This document shows, piece after piece, positions 19,946 through 33,700 of a stretch of DNA of 64,000 bases. Below the pieces are notes generated by a model. It was not told where the DNA came from. It saw nothing but the letters and a program-made list of their open reading frames with translations, and made no database searches. Source of the DNA: Maylandia zebra (taxonomy: Eukaryota; Chordata; Actinopteri; Cichliformes; Cichlidae); assembly GCF_041146795.1 (NCBI RefSeq), contig NC_135188.1, forward strand, positions 543,376 to 607,375, given 5' to 3'. Each line of letters begins with the position of its first letter. Position 1 is the stretch's first letter. The position numbers and the translations under genes were made by a program.

Positions 19946-22900
19946 TCATTTTCGCCCTTTACCACTCTTCACCCCTCCTTTGCCACCCTTAGCCTGTCGT
20001 CCCTTTCCGCGCTTTCCTTTGCCTCCTTTAGCGCGTTGTTCTTTTCTCTGCATTCCCCGCAAATCTTTCTTCATGCGCCCGTCCACCACCTTGAAGACTC
20101 CTTTGACACCAGGAGGCCGTCTCACCTTCTTCCCAGCACCCTTTTTGCTCACAACGTATGTTACTTCTCTCTTTTCTTTCCCCAAGCCGGCTTTCTTGTA
20201 TATACTGAAAGAAACACAAACAGTATTGAAATTTTCTCCTGGGTAAAACAGCCAGTTAGTTTTGTCTTCACAGCCCCACAGATGTGACAACATACCTCTT
20301 CAGCTGAGCCATCTTCTCCCTCTCAGAGATGTCCACTGTGTTGACAACCGCTTCTGCTTTCTTCTTGGCCTGCTCCATTTTTTTCAACGTCTTGAAAAGA
20401 AACAGCGGAATTAATACATTCGGAAACACACCGATTACTTCGAAAAGCTCCTCGGGCTACAAGTGTTTTACCCTTCTCTTCTTCCTGGCCTTGGCCTCAG
20501 CAACTCGTTTGATTGGCCGAGCATTGATCTCCTTCCATTTTTGTTTGTATTCCTCCACCATCTCCTTGGTGACCGGCACCGGCCTCTTCCGGTGTTTCCG
20601 TTCATCATCGAGGAACCACTCCGGTACTTCCCACGGCTCGTCAGAGGTGGCGAACCTGAAACGGCATACACAAGGTGTTATTCGTGATCTTCACTTATTC
20701 CAGCAGGTTTAAGCCTTATTTGTCGAAAACAAATGTTAACCCGAGTATACGCATCGTTAGATGCAATCAGCAATCTGAAAGGCAGATTCTTTTCCATTAG
20801 TACCTATTGGGATTGACTCAGCAAAGTTTTAGGTCATAGTACCTGGTACCACTGCTCGACTGGGGTTCCAAGCAATCCGAGCAGATACTAAAATGTGACG
20901 CCGTCAGAGTGCGTGCCACCGATTAGCTGGTCAGTGGCGTCACTCGATGAGTCGCAAGAGCGTCTCCTTCCAAAAAATCAAAACTGCCCTTTTTGAAACC
21001 CGAAATGGCTACAAAACCCCCCCAAAAAAACAACGCCATGGTCTTAGAGTCTGCCGAAAAGCCACAGATGGAGCACCAGGTATTAGGGGCTGTGCCATTT
21101 GACCAAAATCTCCATATACCAATTTCTCATCACGACAACGATATAAATCACAAAACGGTGCATTTTCTGTAAATTCTGTGAATCTCGGGCAACTCGACCT
21201 GCATGAAGTGTGGGCGTCGTGCACCTGGAGTCGAGTGTTTTAACCGATACATAAAACTGCATTTTTTTAGACATAAGTTGTAACGGCCGCCATTTTCTTC
21301 TTGAGTATTTATTACATGGCGTGCTGCGGGGAAAAGCCATGTTCTAACGTTTGAGCCTAAGGTTTATTTTGACCACCTGACGGCTCTTTTCTTCTCATCC
21401 ATAAACCCTCTCCACACTCCTTCACGTGATTCTTGCGTAGGTGGTAGAAGAGAAAAACAAGATACTGCCGTATACGGGTTTTTTGTGACACCACGAAACA
21501 AACGATAGCACATAACATGAAGCGACAGATATTTTCCTGTCAACATCCGACATATTTCATCATATAGAACAGCCCTCCCAGGTGCATCAACACTTTGACA
21601 TCCACCTTTGTTATAGCGTTCGTGTTGTATACTAATAAGGTCACAGAACGCTCAGCAGCATTATTAATAATAATAATAATAATAATAATACATTTTATTT
21701 GAAAGTGCCTTTCAAAACACTCAAGGTCACTGTACATAGTAGAATAAAAGCAACATAAAAGCAAGAAGTTTACAGAATCATAAAAGCATAAGACATAAAC
21801 AAATAAAATAGCAGAGTGGAGAGGTTATGTGGGATAAGCTATTTTGTACAAGTGGGTTTTGAGTTTGGACTTAAAGAGAGAGAAGGAAGAGATGTTTCTT
21901 AAATCAGGAGGTCGGGAATTCCAGAGTCGTGGAGCAGAGCAGCTGAAAGCCCTGCTCCCCATGGTGGCAAGACGGGGGGGAAGGGACGGAGAGTGAAAGG
22001 GAAGAAGAAGATCTGAGACAACGAGATGGGGCGATGATCTTGACCAGGTCAGAGAGATATGGAGGAGAGAGATGATGAATAGCCTTAAATGTGTACAAGA
22101 GTATTTTGAAATTGATGCGATATTTGACCTGGAGCCAATGAAGCTGCTGCAGGACAGGAGTGATGTGGTGGACAGAAGGGGTCCTGGAGATGATACGGGC
22201 AGCAGAGTTCATCGCTATGATGACAACCACGGACATTTGCTAGTTCTGGATTGTAATGGAAAAAGATCCAAAGCACACACACCTGTGGAAGGAGCTGTCC
22301 ACCAGGTCCCTTGCCCTCTTCTTAGATGTAGCGATCTGAGTGCCGAGTGCCAGGCCTTCTGGACTCAGGATTCTAGCTTTCTTACCTAAAGAAACAGTCA
22401 GTCATCCAGAGTTACACACACACAGGCTAAAAACAGAATATAAGCTCTAAAGCATGAGATAGGACATATAGACATATCAAATATTGCTGAGATGCAATGG
22501 TGCATGTTATTTAACTTAAGAGCACTTTTATTGGAAACCATGCGGGTTATTCAAATGAGTTTTCAACCCAGCTGTGGCAGCAGCAGTGCAATACTTCAGG
22601 TTACAAAAGAGTTTAGAGGTGCAACACCAAAATGGATGGGTGCCAGCACGCAGCACCATGCAACAGGGGGCGCTCACCAAGCATGAAAACTGACTGACTC
22701 TTCCTGAAGATGGCAGACTAAAGGTTCACCACTGAGTGCAAAGATGCACTGAGGAAGAGTTTCAGCACTCGAAAACTGACAAGCAAACAATTTAGAAGAT
22801 CGGAGAATTATGTGCTGCCTGGCAAAAGCATAGTTTCTTTGTAGGGCTTCAAACGTAGGGCTTAAGATGAGCTCTGTCAATTGTTCTGGAGCCCAAATGT

Positions 22901-25900
22901 GCATAAATAAAGAAATGTCTATATGCGACATTTAGATGATGACGAGAAGTGTTTGGGGATGCTGACGACCTCATTGTCATACTCACTGGTACTTTCGACA
23001 GGAACAACCTGGAAGTCGTCGTCATCATCGACCTCTCCTGATACTGCACCAGCCCCCCGGGCCTGCTTCATTCTGGTAATCTCCCTAAAAGGAAACCGGT
23101 GAACATGTTACCTGTATATTAGCATTAATGTTAAGAACAGTTTTAAGAAATTGGAAATATTGCAGATTTCTTTTCAGTTACGCAATCAAACTAAGCTTAT
23201 TAATTATGTAACACACTGGACTAAAGAGAGCCACACTTAATGTGCTTTTACGTTTCATCATTGCTGCTGTCATCCGAGTCACTGTCACTCTCCTCTGCAG
23301 CTTCCAGTGATGGTCCTGCCTTTTCCTCCTCTGGCAGAGCAGCTTCTTGCTGCTCCTCCTCCTCCTTTATGTCTTCCTCAGCTTTCCTCTTTTTGCCTTT
23401 TCCTAGAAGTAAGAATACATACAAGGATAGCTACTAGTCCCTCACAAACACAATTTCATTTAAAGCTGTGAAAAATAACATGTATGTGAACGTGTGAGTG
23501 TGAAGACATGAACACGAGGAGGAGAAACACTTCACACCTGACTGTTTAGTCCGGAGCCACTCGGTCTGTTTGAGCTCGCTCTCTGCGTCTCCTTCGAGGC
23601 CAATCTCAGAGAAGATGCCCTACGGGTACACAAAGCACGGTGAAAGATCAGAAATCAAGTAGGAAGCAGGTGCCGCAGAAGAATACCTGAGCTTTAGATG
23701 TTGCGTTACGAGTCAAACACACACCTTGCTGAACCACAGGTCGGCCTGACGCTCCATCTTCTCATCTTTTCCCTCTAGCTCCACCACCAAGCCACCATCC
23801 TGCTCTTCATCCTCCTCCTCCTCTTGGTTGGTAAACTTTACTCTGAAAACCACAGAAATGAATCGTGAACTTTGAGGTCTTCTAGAAAGGTTGGGCTTTC
23901 TTTCTGGTAAAATAAATAAATAAACAGACTTGAGCTTCCAGGGAAAAACAGTAAGCATCAAACTTGTGGAATGACAATAACAATTCTAGTAAATCAGTCT
24001 ACTTTGAGACCAACTCTGCTAAAAATAAATTTGTACTCACTGAACATGTATACTAGGGGTGGGTTTTAATAATCGATTCATTGATTAAAAGTGATTCTGG
24101 CTTGGATAACGTGATATCGATTCATTAAAATCCTGAATCGATTTTTTATATAAATGTATTTTGCCCAAAATTCCAGAATCTCAGGTGAAACGTCACAAAT
24201 TTTGACAACCACCAAACATTTAAAACAGTAAATGAGAGCAGGAACACGGCTTCTGCACAAAGACGTAAACACAAAGCGCGGAGCCGCCAAAACATCAGAA
24301 TCAGTGAGATGTCGCCTTTCTCACCGACGACACGGTCGGGGCTGAAAGCCGACAGCTCGCTGATTCTGATGTTTCGGCGGATCTGCGCTTTGTGTTTACG
24401 TCCTTTTTGCGCTGATTCTAAAGCTGTTAGTTTTATCTCTCTCCAAACAATATTGACTGAACCAGCAGCAAAAGAAGATCCAAACTAAGCTTCACATAAA
24501 GATCGTCATGAATTCACTGACTTTTGCTGTTTTGCTTCCACCAGGATAAAATCACACTTCATGCACAGCTCTCTCTCTCTCTCTCTCTCTTTTTCTCAGT
24601 GTACTTCAAGAACAGTTTCCCGTCTATCCCCGAAATCTGTTTTCTGCATTATTCGCTTGCTTGTTACGCACAAGTCTACCGTTGTTCGCAGGCTGTCGGC
24701 CGATGTTTTTTTCCTTTTACTTACTTCCGAAAAGAAAACCTAATTTCTGCCGTTCAACAGGCTTCTGAACAAATTTAAACTTTTTAAAATTATACAAAAT
24801 GCAAAACGCTGTGTCTGTAATAAAACCGCTGTAACTTCAGAGGTAATGTTCATGTGTTGATTAATGGTTTTCTTTCGTTTCTGATGTACTGCAGAATATT
24901 TTTATAAAATCCAGGCCAGGAAAATCACCTTCATGTTTTTCTGTTTTATCTTCAGCTACTTTGACACAAAGGCCTCTGCTGTGATGCTCACACCTGTGAT
25001 AAAGTCTGGAAAGTGTCAGCTTCCTTTAGATACAAAAATATGTAAATGTACTGATCTGAATTATAATATTTCTGACTGTCAAAATTTCCCAGATTTAAAT
25101 CGAATTGAATCGAATCGATTCAGGACCTTGTGAATCGGAATAGAATCGATTCTAGAAATCAGTGACGATACCCAGCCCTAATGTATACATGCTATTCAGT
25201 GCTTAACACCTTTCTAAAGAGAACTCCTACAGAGCCAGGCACCACATCACCAGTACCTCAGAGTGCTTTTGCTCTGAATGGCCTCTTACTTCTTTTTTGG
25301 TGCTTTCTTTTCCAGCTCCTTTTGTCGCCGTTCCACCTCTTCCAGATCCTCGTCATCCAAATCAGATGCCAGTGACATTTTATCTGCATCATCGCCATCT
25401 TCATCGGAGAGGTGAAAATCATCGTCTTCATCTACCAGAGTGTCCGCTGCCTTCATGTCCCCCTTTGATATGTCAACAAGCACCTGAGGGACCGAGAAAT
25501 TAACATGAAGCCGCTTCTCAGTGATAAAGCTCGTGGGACTTGAACTCTGTGGGAATCAGCGGTATTCTGATCTTGAGTTTGGTGCTTTTGGGAAGCAGCG
25601 TGTGACGTTTACCTTTTTCTTCTTGATGGAGACGAGAGAGAACAAGGACGAGTCCTCAGTGGAGGCGATGGACACACCCGGTAGATCCATCTTCAGCTCC
25701 ACTCTCTCTCTCTGCTTCCGCTGCTCCTTCAGCAGTTTCCTCTTCTTCCTGCCAAATCAGCAAGAGACAGTTTCTTGGTTTGCCCCTACAACTGCATCCG
25801 TGGCAAAAGCTAAGAGGTGAAACTAAAAGTAAAGTGTTGCTTCTCTTTAAGGCAAGATGTACCTATCAAGACAAAGTAGGAAAGATGAGGAATTAATGTC

Positions 25901-28900
25901 ACCGAAAACACAAAAAACTAAAGCGGTTCATACCGTTTGAGCTCAGCCACCTCCTCAGCTTTCAGCTCTGCCAGCTTTTTCACCATTTCTTCCTCCTCGT
26001 TGTCCTCACCCTCCTCCTCTTCATCCTCCTTCTTTCCTGCTTCTTCCTCTGAATTGCTCCCTTCTTCATCCGAGCTTAAGCTAAAAACAATGTAGAGATG
26101 ATTTATGTGTGACACACTTTAACAAAGATTTAATATTTAAATTGCTTTTTCTTTTCTTTTTTTAAACCTGATCTCCTGGTCGAGCTGCTTAGCCTCGTCT
26201 TTCAGTTTCTTAGCTAGGTATCTCCTCAGCTTGGACCTCCAGTTCAGCAGCAGGCTGCAAACGTGAGAAAAGACATGCAAACACGGCCCGTGTTAACAAC
26301 ACTTCATGCTACAACACGTTCTCACACCATCTGATGTATGTGATGTGCAAGCACAGTAAAGTAGCAGCAGCTTACTAAAGCACAAACGTGGCGAGTGAGA
26401 GATGGAAAAGCTCACCGGAGTTCTTTGCGGCCCAGGACTTTGATGTCACGACAACACTCCTTTATTTCATTGCTGGTTGCTGAGTGAAACTCCAGATCAG
26501 GATTGTTGAAGGTGATCTGAATGAGACAGAGCAAGAAAAGCACGAGTTTTCTTCTTAGTTCTTATTCTTAACAGGACTGTCTCAAAGCCCCCCCCACACA
26601 CACACACACACAAACAAAAAAAGCTCACCTCACTGGCTTTTCCCAGAAAGTCGACTGGGTTCTCGGCTTTCAGAAAATCGGTCACCATGAAACTGTGGTA
26701 GAGCGTCAGATCTCCATCTGTATATCCCTCCGCCTGCAACAGAAGAAGAGCTGCTTCATCACTGATGGTTCATTTCTGGGCTCAAATGTGCCTTAAAGTA
26801 AGTCTTAAACCTTGTGACTGATAAATAAAACAAAGTGTTTAAAAGCTAAAACTTTTCATAACAGGCAATCACAGCCAGCTCTGACATGCTTATCGTGACC
26901 AAACACTTGTCAGTATACATGCCTTTGGCTTCTTTACAGGGATCAGCTCCTTCACAGTTTTGGCCTGCACCTCCACCTCTTTGAATGCATACTTGGGGTC
27001 AAAGAACTTGCTGTCGATTTTGTCCGGGGCAACAAAACCTGATGATGACGACAATGGGGGAGGTTTAGGTGAGGTTTAGTCAAGAACAAGGTCAAAATTA
27101 AGGTCATTATTTATTGTCTTCAAAAAGCGAATGAAATAATAAAGGTTGTGCTAATGACACCGACCCTGACAGATGACAAAGATCTCAGCAGACTCATTCC
27201 TGGATGCCTGCGGTTTGGTGGCCTGCACCTTCTTGAAGAACTGCTGGAAGATCCAAAGCAGAGGCTGGTAGTCTTTGGAGCGAAACACCTTGGTGACAAA
27301 GGTGCCTCCTTTGGTAAGAAACTCACAGGCCAACTTCAGAGCCATGAGAGTCAGGTGAGCTGTGGGTGAAAAAGGGAGGATTTCAAAATTAGATTTAAAT
27401 ACCAAATACTGTGGAAAATGGACATGAACTAGTTTAGGCACAACAGAGACACAAAATCAAAGAGTGGTAAGGATGTATCAAAAAAGAACCCCTTACAATC
27501 CTCTTCAACCAAATTAAATCATTTTGGACATATTGTGCGAATGCTGTTTTACTGCAGTCTGATCTCTAGACGTTTTGTCTCGACTCACCTTGGGAAAAGG
27601 CATCGTGCTGCCAGTTAGCTCCCACATTTGGGGCTCCATCGTTTAACACAACATCCACTTTCCAAGTCTGAAGCTCCTTTCTGAGAGACTGTACAACGGA
27701 AAGAGTGTCTCATCAGTTAAAACCATGTCACAAACATAGCGTTGGCTGTCCACATCTGTACTGTTGAAATATCATCTCTGATTTTATGTTTTTTCAGTGA
27801 TGCTGTGAACAGCAGCAGCTTTCTCACCTGTCTGCATTTCTCAGTGGTGATGTCTTCTTGAAGTGTCACCACGTTGGGGATGGGTTTAATGGGGACCAAG
27901 TCAACACCTGAGAAGAAGAAACCACTCTTATGGGGAAGTATTGTCACACACATTACAGCTGCTTTAGAAGCATAACAGAAACAGAGCCATTTATCATTGG
28001 AGAAATTTGCACTCACCGATAATCAGACTTGAAACAGGCATAAACTTAGACGCTACCTGCAACCTGGAAAAGGAGATTTTGAATTCAACTTTGATTATTT
28101 TGCATAGTACAAATCACTCATTTATCCGTTTTCGCTTCCGTCATGACGTATTGTACCGTAATGTCATTTCTGTAAAGCTCGTGCATTTTATCTTGTAATC
28201 ACAGCAAAAGAAAGTCTGTGATTATAGTGAACCAGAGTCGTGCTCACCAGAGAGGAGGTCGAGGTTGGTCACACACGGTCCTAAGTTAATGCAACTTTAC
28301 ACAAACTGCAACTGTACAATCACCAGTCAGCTCCTCTTCCCTGACTTTCACCCCCTACTTTCTCCCCTCTCCCCCATACTGTCATTATATTAATGCTGCT
28401 ATCCTGTATATATCGTACTTACTATTGTTTGAGTACTTGCGATTATTTTATTGTACTTTTTATATTTTACATTTATATTTATTATTTATCTTGCACCAAG
28501 GGAGTGGCACTCCAATTTCGTTGTACTCTGTACAATGACAATAAAGGCTATTCTATTCTAACACTTCTGTCAACGTGGTCGCTGTTTTCTCTTCTCTCTG
28601 TCCCTGACTCAGCTGCCACTTGTTATAACAAAGACCTTTGGTGATCGTTCAAATGTGACAGAAGCGAATGACCAAAGACTGCAAAGTGGTCAACTGGCCA
28701 GCTTCCCCCCAGAGGGGTTACTTCTTTTCCTTTTGTTACCACACACGACGGCATGTCTGGTGACGGGATGCTTACCACCCTCCAGGTGCAGCGCACAGAT
28801 CCACCAGAGCTCGGGCTTTCTGCAGAAACTGGAACTTACGGTTAAGCTGGATCAGTTTGAAGGAGGAACGAGAGCGATAACCTAAAAATTACACAAAAGA

Positions 28901-29084
28901 GGAGATTTAAAAGATTGCCAGCAGTCTGCAACCCACACTTTATATCGATCGGAGCTTTAGCCTGCTAATGCTAATATCACGACAGTCTCGAGCTCATGTT
29001 GTTTTCCGGTACTCTACCTGTTTCTTTGGCCAGGTGGTAGAATTTATCTTTCCGGGTCTTTCCGACCTTAAGTTTCTTCCCCAT
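19946..29084 (-). CDS. ftsj3: pre-rRNA 2'-O-ribose methyltransferase FTSJ3 (Spb1 homologue)
   Basis: This gene encodes a nucleolar SAM-dependent 2'-O-methyltransferase acting in rRNA processing. Exons: 29018-29084, 28776-28881, 28017-28063, 27828-27907, 27589-27688, 27165-27359, 26923-27038, 26629-26733, 26416-26516, 26168-26254, 25934-26080, 25613-25748, 25290-25483, 23725-23842, 23538-23619, 23252-23402, 22987-23084, 22283-22385, 20472-20655, 20296-20390 and 19946-20204. They sum to 2571 bases, 856 residues; human has 847. The FtsJ domain shows [16 protein letters not shown], the SAM loop LCAAPGGW (about 51-58), LNDGAP and [16 protein letters not shown]3381 region, acidic low-complexity stretches and the Spb1 C-terminal domain ([30 protein letters not shown]) follow. 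The intron after 26923 appears to use a GC donor. Several introns carry transposons. Confidence 0.95.
20800..21350. repeat. Possible MITE-like repeat in ftsj3 intron 18
   Basis: The stretch begins near AGTACCTATTGGG and contains AGTACCTGGTACCA and a GGTTCCAAGCAATCCGAGC block, which resembles known fish miniature transposons. I could not define both ends or a target duplication. Confidence 0.3.
21662..22240 (-). mobile_element. 5'-truncated L2/Rex1-like LINE fragment
   Basis: An (AAT)n tail at 21662-21691 marks the 3' end on the minus strand. The frame at 21904-22236 reads [19 protein letters not shown] then [16 protein letters not shown], the conserved C-terminal region that follows reverse transcriptase in CR1/L2/Rex1-group LINEs. 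It sits in an ftsj3 intron. Confidence 0.75.
24054..25180. mobile_element. Non-autonomous hAT transposon in ftsj3 intron 13
   Basis: The ends are TAGGGGTGGGT and ACCCAGCCCTA, with the perfect 8-bp duplication ATGTATAC (24046-24053, 25181-25188). The 1127-bp interior has no transposase. A long inverted repeat (24262-24304 with 24360-24402) would form a hairpin of about 43 bp. The ATCGATT-rich subterminal regions match those of 39666-40683. It ends 110 bases from exon 13. Confidence 0.92.
28240..28561 (+). mobile_element. LINE 3' tail fragment in ftsj3 intron 2
   Basis: The fragment ends in TGACAATAAAGGCTATTCTATTCTA. It shares layout with the LINE end near 37725-37755 (TTGCACC, CAATGACAATAAAG-type words). 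There is no coding part. Confidence 0.5.
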
Positions 29085-29309
29085 ATTTGCTGCTTTACTT
29101 TTACGCCGGACCTTAACACACAGATATGTCACACACTCAAAACACCCCTCTGCCTATGAAAACAGCACGTGTACACGTGCCGGCGCAGGACTACGACGTC
29201 ACACTTCTTCTTCTTCTTCGGATTTGTTTGTTAGTTTCGCGCATGTTTCGCCACCTGCTGTTAACAACACATTACTACGATATCTTAAATAAAATGCATT
29301 ATTATTATT

Positions 29310-29690
29310 ATTAATATCCATCCATCCATTCGCTTCCGCTTATTCTTTTCAGGGTCGCGGGGGGCGCTGGAGCCTATCCCAGCTGTCATAGGGCGAGAGG
29401 CAGGGTACACCCTGGACAGGTCGCCAGTCTGTCGCAGGGCCAACACACAGGGACAGACAACCATTCACACTCACATTCATTCGCACATAGTGACAATTTG
29501 GATTAACCTATCCCCACAAGCTGCATGTCTTTGGATGGTGGGAGGAAGCCAGAGTACCCGGAGGGAACCCACGCAAACACGGGGAGAACATGCAAACTCC
29601 ACACAGAAAGACCCCGGCCTGATGTTGGAATTGAACTCAGGACCTTCCTGCTGTGCGGTAACAGTGCTAACCACCGTGCCACTGATTATA
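29310..29690 (+). repeat. Dispersed fish repeat, unassigned
   Basis: The stretch starts with CATCCATCCATTCGCTTCCG and ends with GTGCTAACCACCGTGCCACTG, flanked by (ATT)n tracts on both sides. Short pieces of the same family lie at 640-740 and 30395-30500. This is a common fish dispersed sequence; I do not assign a family. Confidence 0.65.
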
Positions 29691-29844
29691 ATAATAATTA
29701 TTATTATTATCATTATTATTATTAATGCCGTTGCTGCTATAAATATATCCAGTTATATGGACAAGATTAGTACTAGACACACAAAAATAGCTCATGTTTA
29801 TGAATTGCTATTGAGGGAGAAGGACTGTTCTTGTCATGCATACA

Positions 29845-30141
29845 GGCGATCGTGGCTCAAGAGTTGGGAGTTCGTCTTGTAATCAGAAGGTTGCCGGTTC
29901 GAGCCCCGACTCCGACAGTCTCGGTCGGTGTGTCCTTGGGCAAGACACTTCATCTGTTGCCCACTGGTGGTGGTCAAAGGGCGCCAGTGTCCGGCAGCCT
30001 TGCCTCTGTCAGTGCGCCCCAGGGCAGCTGTGGCTACAATGTAGCTGCCATCACCTGTGGGTGGATGACTGGATGTAGTGTAAAGTGCTTTGGGGTCCTT
30101 AGGGACTAAGTAAAGTGCTATAAAAATACAGGCCATTTACC
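29845..30141 (+). mobile_element. tRNA-derived SINE (V-SINE/AFC-like)
   Basis: An A-box-like TGGCTCAAGAGTTGG (29853-29867) and a B-box GGTTCGAGCCC (29896-29906) are spaced as in a Pol III promoter. The body contains TCCTTGGGCAAGACACTTCA and ends with TAAAGTGCTATAAAAATA and CCATTTACCAT, which are typical of widespread fish SINEs. It lies between ftsj3 and plaat1. Confidence 0.78.
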
Positions 30142-30394
30142 ATGGCAGTCTGAGCAATGTAAAATAAGACTGTAATTCATTCATTCAACAACTCTCCATT
30201 ACCCATTATTTGCTTTCATCTAATGGCATCACTCTTTACAGATCAAAAATTAATTAAGTGAAAATAACACACCATGCTTGGTTTGCTGAAATTACAGAAA
30301 ACAGGGATCCACAGTATTTACTATGGCCTATACTGGTGTCCAGCATGCTTATAGTTTTTCAGTTACAAAGGTGATGATACATTTCTGTCCATCC

Positions 30395-30500
30395 ATCTCT
30401 TTAGGACCTAATCCCAGCTGCTATAGGGCGGGGTACACCCTGGACAGGTCACCCATCTGTCGCAAAGAGACAGACAACTATTCACACCTACAGGCAATTT
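30395..30500 (+). repeat. Fragment of the 29310-type dispersed repeat
   Basis: The blocks CCTAATCCCAGCTGCTATAG, GGTACACCCTGGACAGGTCA and CATCTGTCGCA match 29375-29440. Confidence 0.55.
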
Positions 30501-30755
30501 AGATTCACCAACCTAACCCCATCAAACTATGATTAATGCTCCATGGGTTAAAAAAAATAATTTGGTCAAATAATTCACAACTCCTGCCTACAACAAAGAC
30601 TGGATCAACAAACAACTGCGGCCATATTGTAATGGTATATGGGGTTTGTTAATAAACATAACATCATTTTTTAAATCTTTATCAATGTTTATTTTGTTAT
30701 TTTTTATCACAGCCAAATGAATTTAGGGAAAACACTTTAGTGAAGACTACAGCTG

Positions 30756-33700
30756 TCAGAAAGGCCTGTTTCTGGACCGTGTGTTGATCAGTCCCAGGAC
30801 AGAGAAGGCACTGGCTGCTGCCGTCACCAAACTGATGGCCCCAATGGCTCGTGAAGCCTGTGGAGACAAGAAGGAGGGGCAGGGCGTGGACTGCGGGTTA
30901 GAATAGGAGCAGCAGAGGCTGATTGATTTTATTGCATATTTACAATACAGCATGATTCCAAACTTAACAAGACTAACTCATTAGTCTGTAACTCAGATTT
31001 GCCTAACTTATAAGAGGAAGCAGGCAACAACACATTTATTTACAGTAAACCTTTTTTTCCCGTAAACTCTTTTGAGCTGATTATTTAATTCAAAGCTGAT
31101 TTGTTGTGTAAAGATTAAGGCTTTGGCAGGATGTATTTGGCTCTTAAACATAGCTTTAAAGTAGATTTGGATGTCGTTGTTTTCAATACAGAACATGGTC
31201 ATAATTAAAGCAATTATAAGATTATATGTGGGTGAAAAATAGAATTATAAATTATATTTTGGGACAAAGTATCATGTTTTCATTTTAGTGGTATAGTAGA
31301 GCCCTAGGATGGATAAATCCCTGATGTTAAGGTTCACTCTGATTTGCCACTTTGGTCAATGTTTTTAAATGTCTGACAATGTGAGACTATGACAGGGCCA
31401 ATGTTTTGGATTTATTAGTCGCTTTTAGTGACACACCAGACAGAAGCAGAACAAACAGTGAGAGACCTGCTCAGACACCCCCTCCCCGTAACGAAGAAGG
31501 GTAACGAAGTGCTCGCAGTTGCTCCCCAGCAAGTCATAAGAGACCTCCTGGCCAATGAGGACTTGTGCCCGCTGGATGATTTCACAGACAGGGAGGGGTG
31601 TGTGGTTGTGGTCATACTTGTTGTTGACACGGTAGGAATCACTTCCCACTACCTCCTTCAGTAGCTGCATGCGTACCACTGCCTTCCTGCTGAAGACAGA
31701 CTTCACACTGGACATGGCGGCTGCCTGGCTCTCATCTGTGGGAAAGGAGAGATGATTTAAATTGTCAAAGGGAAGAGAAGAAAGACTCTTCTGTAGGCTA
31801 AGGCTAATGACGCCAGACTTAAAGACCAGATATAAACACATTAGCACAATGAAGCTGGAGAATGAATGCTAACCTTTTTTCCACTCGATAAAAGTTAACG
31901 TGAGGGTTCCCGATGTTTAGAGACAAATGCAATCACAGGATGCTGTAAATGGACCAAACTTCAGTCAAGAGAACAACTGAGCTGTACGTTTTCATTTTTT
32001 TTAAATCTCTCAGTCAGAACATACTCTATCATGTTTAGGTGGAAACTAGCGAGCTAACCTCCTGCTAACTTCAAACTCAGTTAAATTTCATAACTTCTGT
32101 TTTCATGGATGCCTGGATGTTAAACTGAATTGTTACACCTGGTAAAGCAGCTGATCATTTTATTAAGATGAAAGAATTTAGACAGTTTGTAACGCTGAGT
32201 TATACCGCAGTGTTCATTTGACTTTGGGACCTGAAGCGGAGTTTGGACCCAGAAACAGCTAATGACATCAGACTAAAAGACCGGATAGAAATGGGGACGT
32301 TTTCAAGTATGAAACAGGGGGAGGGGATGCCAACATCTGCAGATAACAGGGGCCACACGCTTGTCAAAAAAGGGTAAAAACAAGTTTTGGTTATAAGGGG
32401 GTGAAAATTGTGATATGTTATCCCAGCCCGTTTCACAGTGAATGCAGTTCACTATGAAAAAGGACATTTTTACAGGACTCTGGGTGTATTTGTGAAAAAG
32501 TAAGAACATCCTCTCTCTTTCCCTGGAAAATGCACATAATCATCAAAAAGTGTGAGCACCTCTATAAAGTTTCTGCAGTTTGCTGGCCTGGAGCATTCAG
32601 ATGTGTGTAAACACGATCCTACAATATTCCCAGGAGTGCACATCATAGCCCCACGATCACCCAAGAGCTACATCTCAGACTAAAGGCTTCAGTCTGCATG
32701 TTGAATGTTAAAATTCATGACAGCTAGAAAAATACTGAACCAGTATGAATAGTTTGCCAAGATAAAGCCTCTTTTCTCTAAAAATGAGCACGACAGGAGA
32801 GTTTAGGCTTGCAAAGCTGCATCTGGAACAATGGCCCTCACTTACTAACAGTGCATACACAAAAATGTGTGCATGATTTATGGATACAAACATTTCATGC
32901 ACAAATCAGTGATTTATCAGTATTTTCATACCTGAATTTGTTTACATGTTACATGTTACTAGTCACTGCACAGTGGCGTCAGAGTGGGTATTTCAGTTTA
33001 ACAGGTCAACAAAGTTGTATTGTATTCATTTTTAACCTCCTTTCACTCTTCCTTCAATTATTTGATAAACGACATCTCAGGAGTTATGAAGTGCCCAGAC
33101 CTTAGTGAAATAAACAAAGCTAAAATTAATTTGAATTCAATTCAATTCAATTCAATAAAACTTTATTGATCCTGAAGGTTGACCCCGAAGGAAATTGGGT
33201 TAAGGCTGCCGACCTTTGCCAGCGCCATCTTACCCTCCGACCATACATACATTAGACAAACATCACATGGGGAAGACAGGTCAGAGAGGTATAACAATGG
33301 AAAATGCACAACATGAGGAAAGACGAGGAGAAAAAATAACTCCCCCCAGACTGAGCTCCAACAGGAAGATCAGTTTGAGAACAGAAAAAAACACCTCAGC
33401 ACATGAATCATCACATCTCACAACATAAAGACATGAGCTTCGAAGGCGTTTGGAGGGGGTGGGGGGTGAGTGTAGGTCTGTGTCAGTGTACATGCGTGTG
33501 TGTGCGTTTTCCATGTTCAACCGAGAGAAAGTGTCCCTTCACCCGGTTATGCAAAAGTCAACAATCTTCGATCAGCGCGGATGGCCTTGAAGGAAGGTTG
33601 TTGTTCCAGTCAGCTTCAACCTTGGCAGGCCTTCAGCTGGTGCCAGTGGGATGGCCGTATGAGTGAAGATGGTGAATATTTAGTGCGAACAACTGCATCC

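Noticed and set aside
25286-26115. Acidic Glu/Asp-rich frames considered as a separate chaperone-like gene
   Set aside because: They splice in phase into ftsj3, where such acidic stretches are normal.
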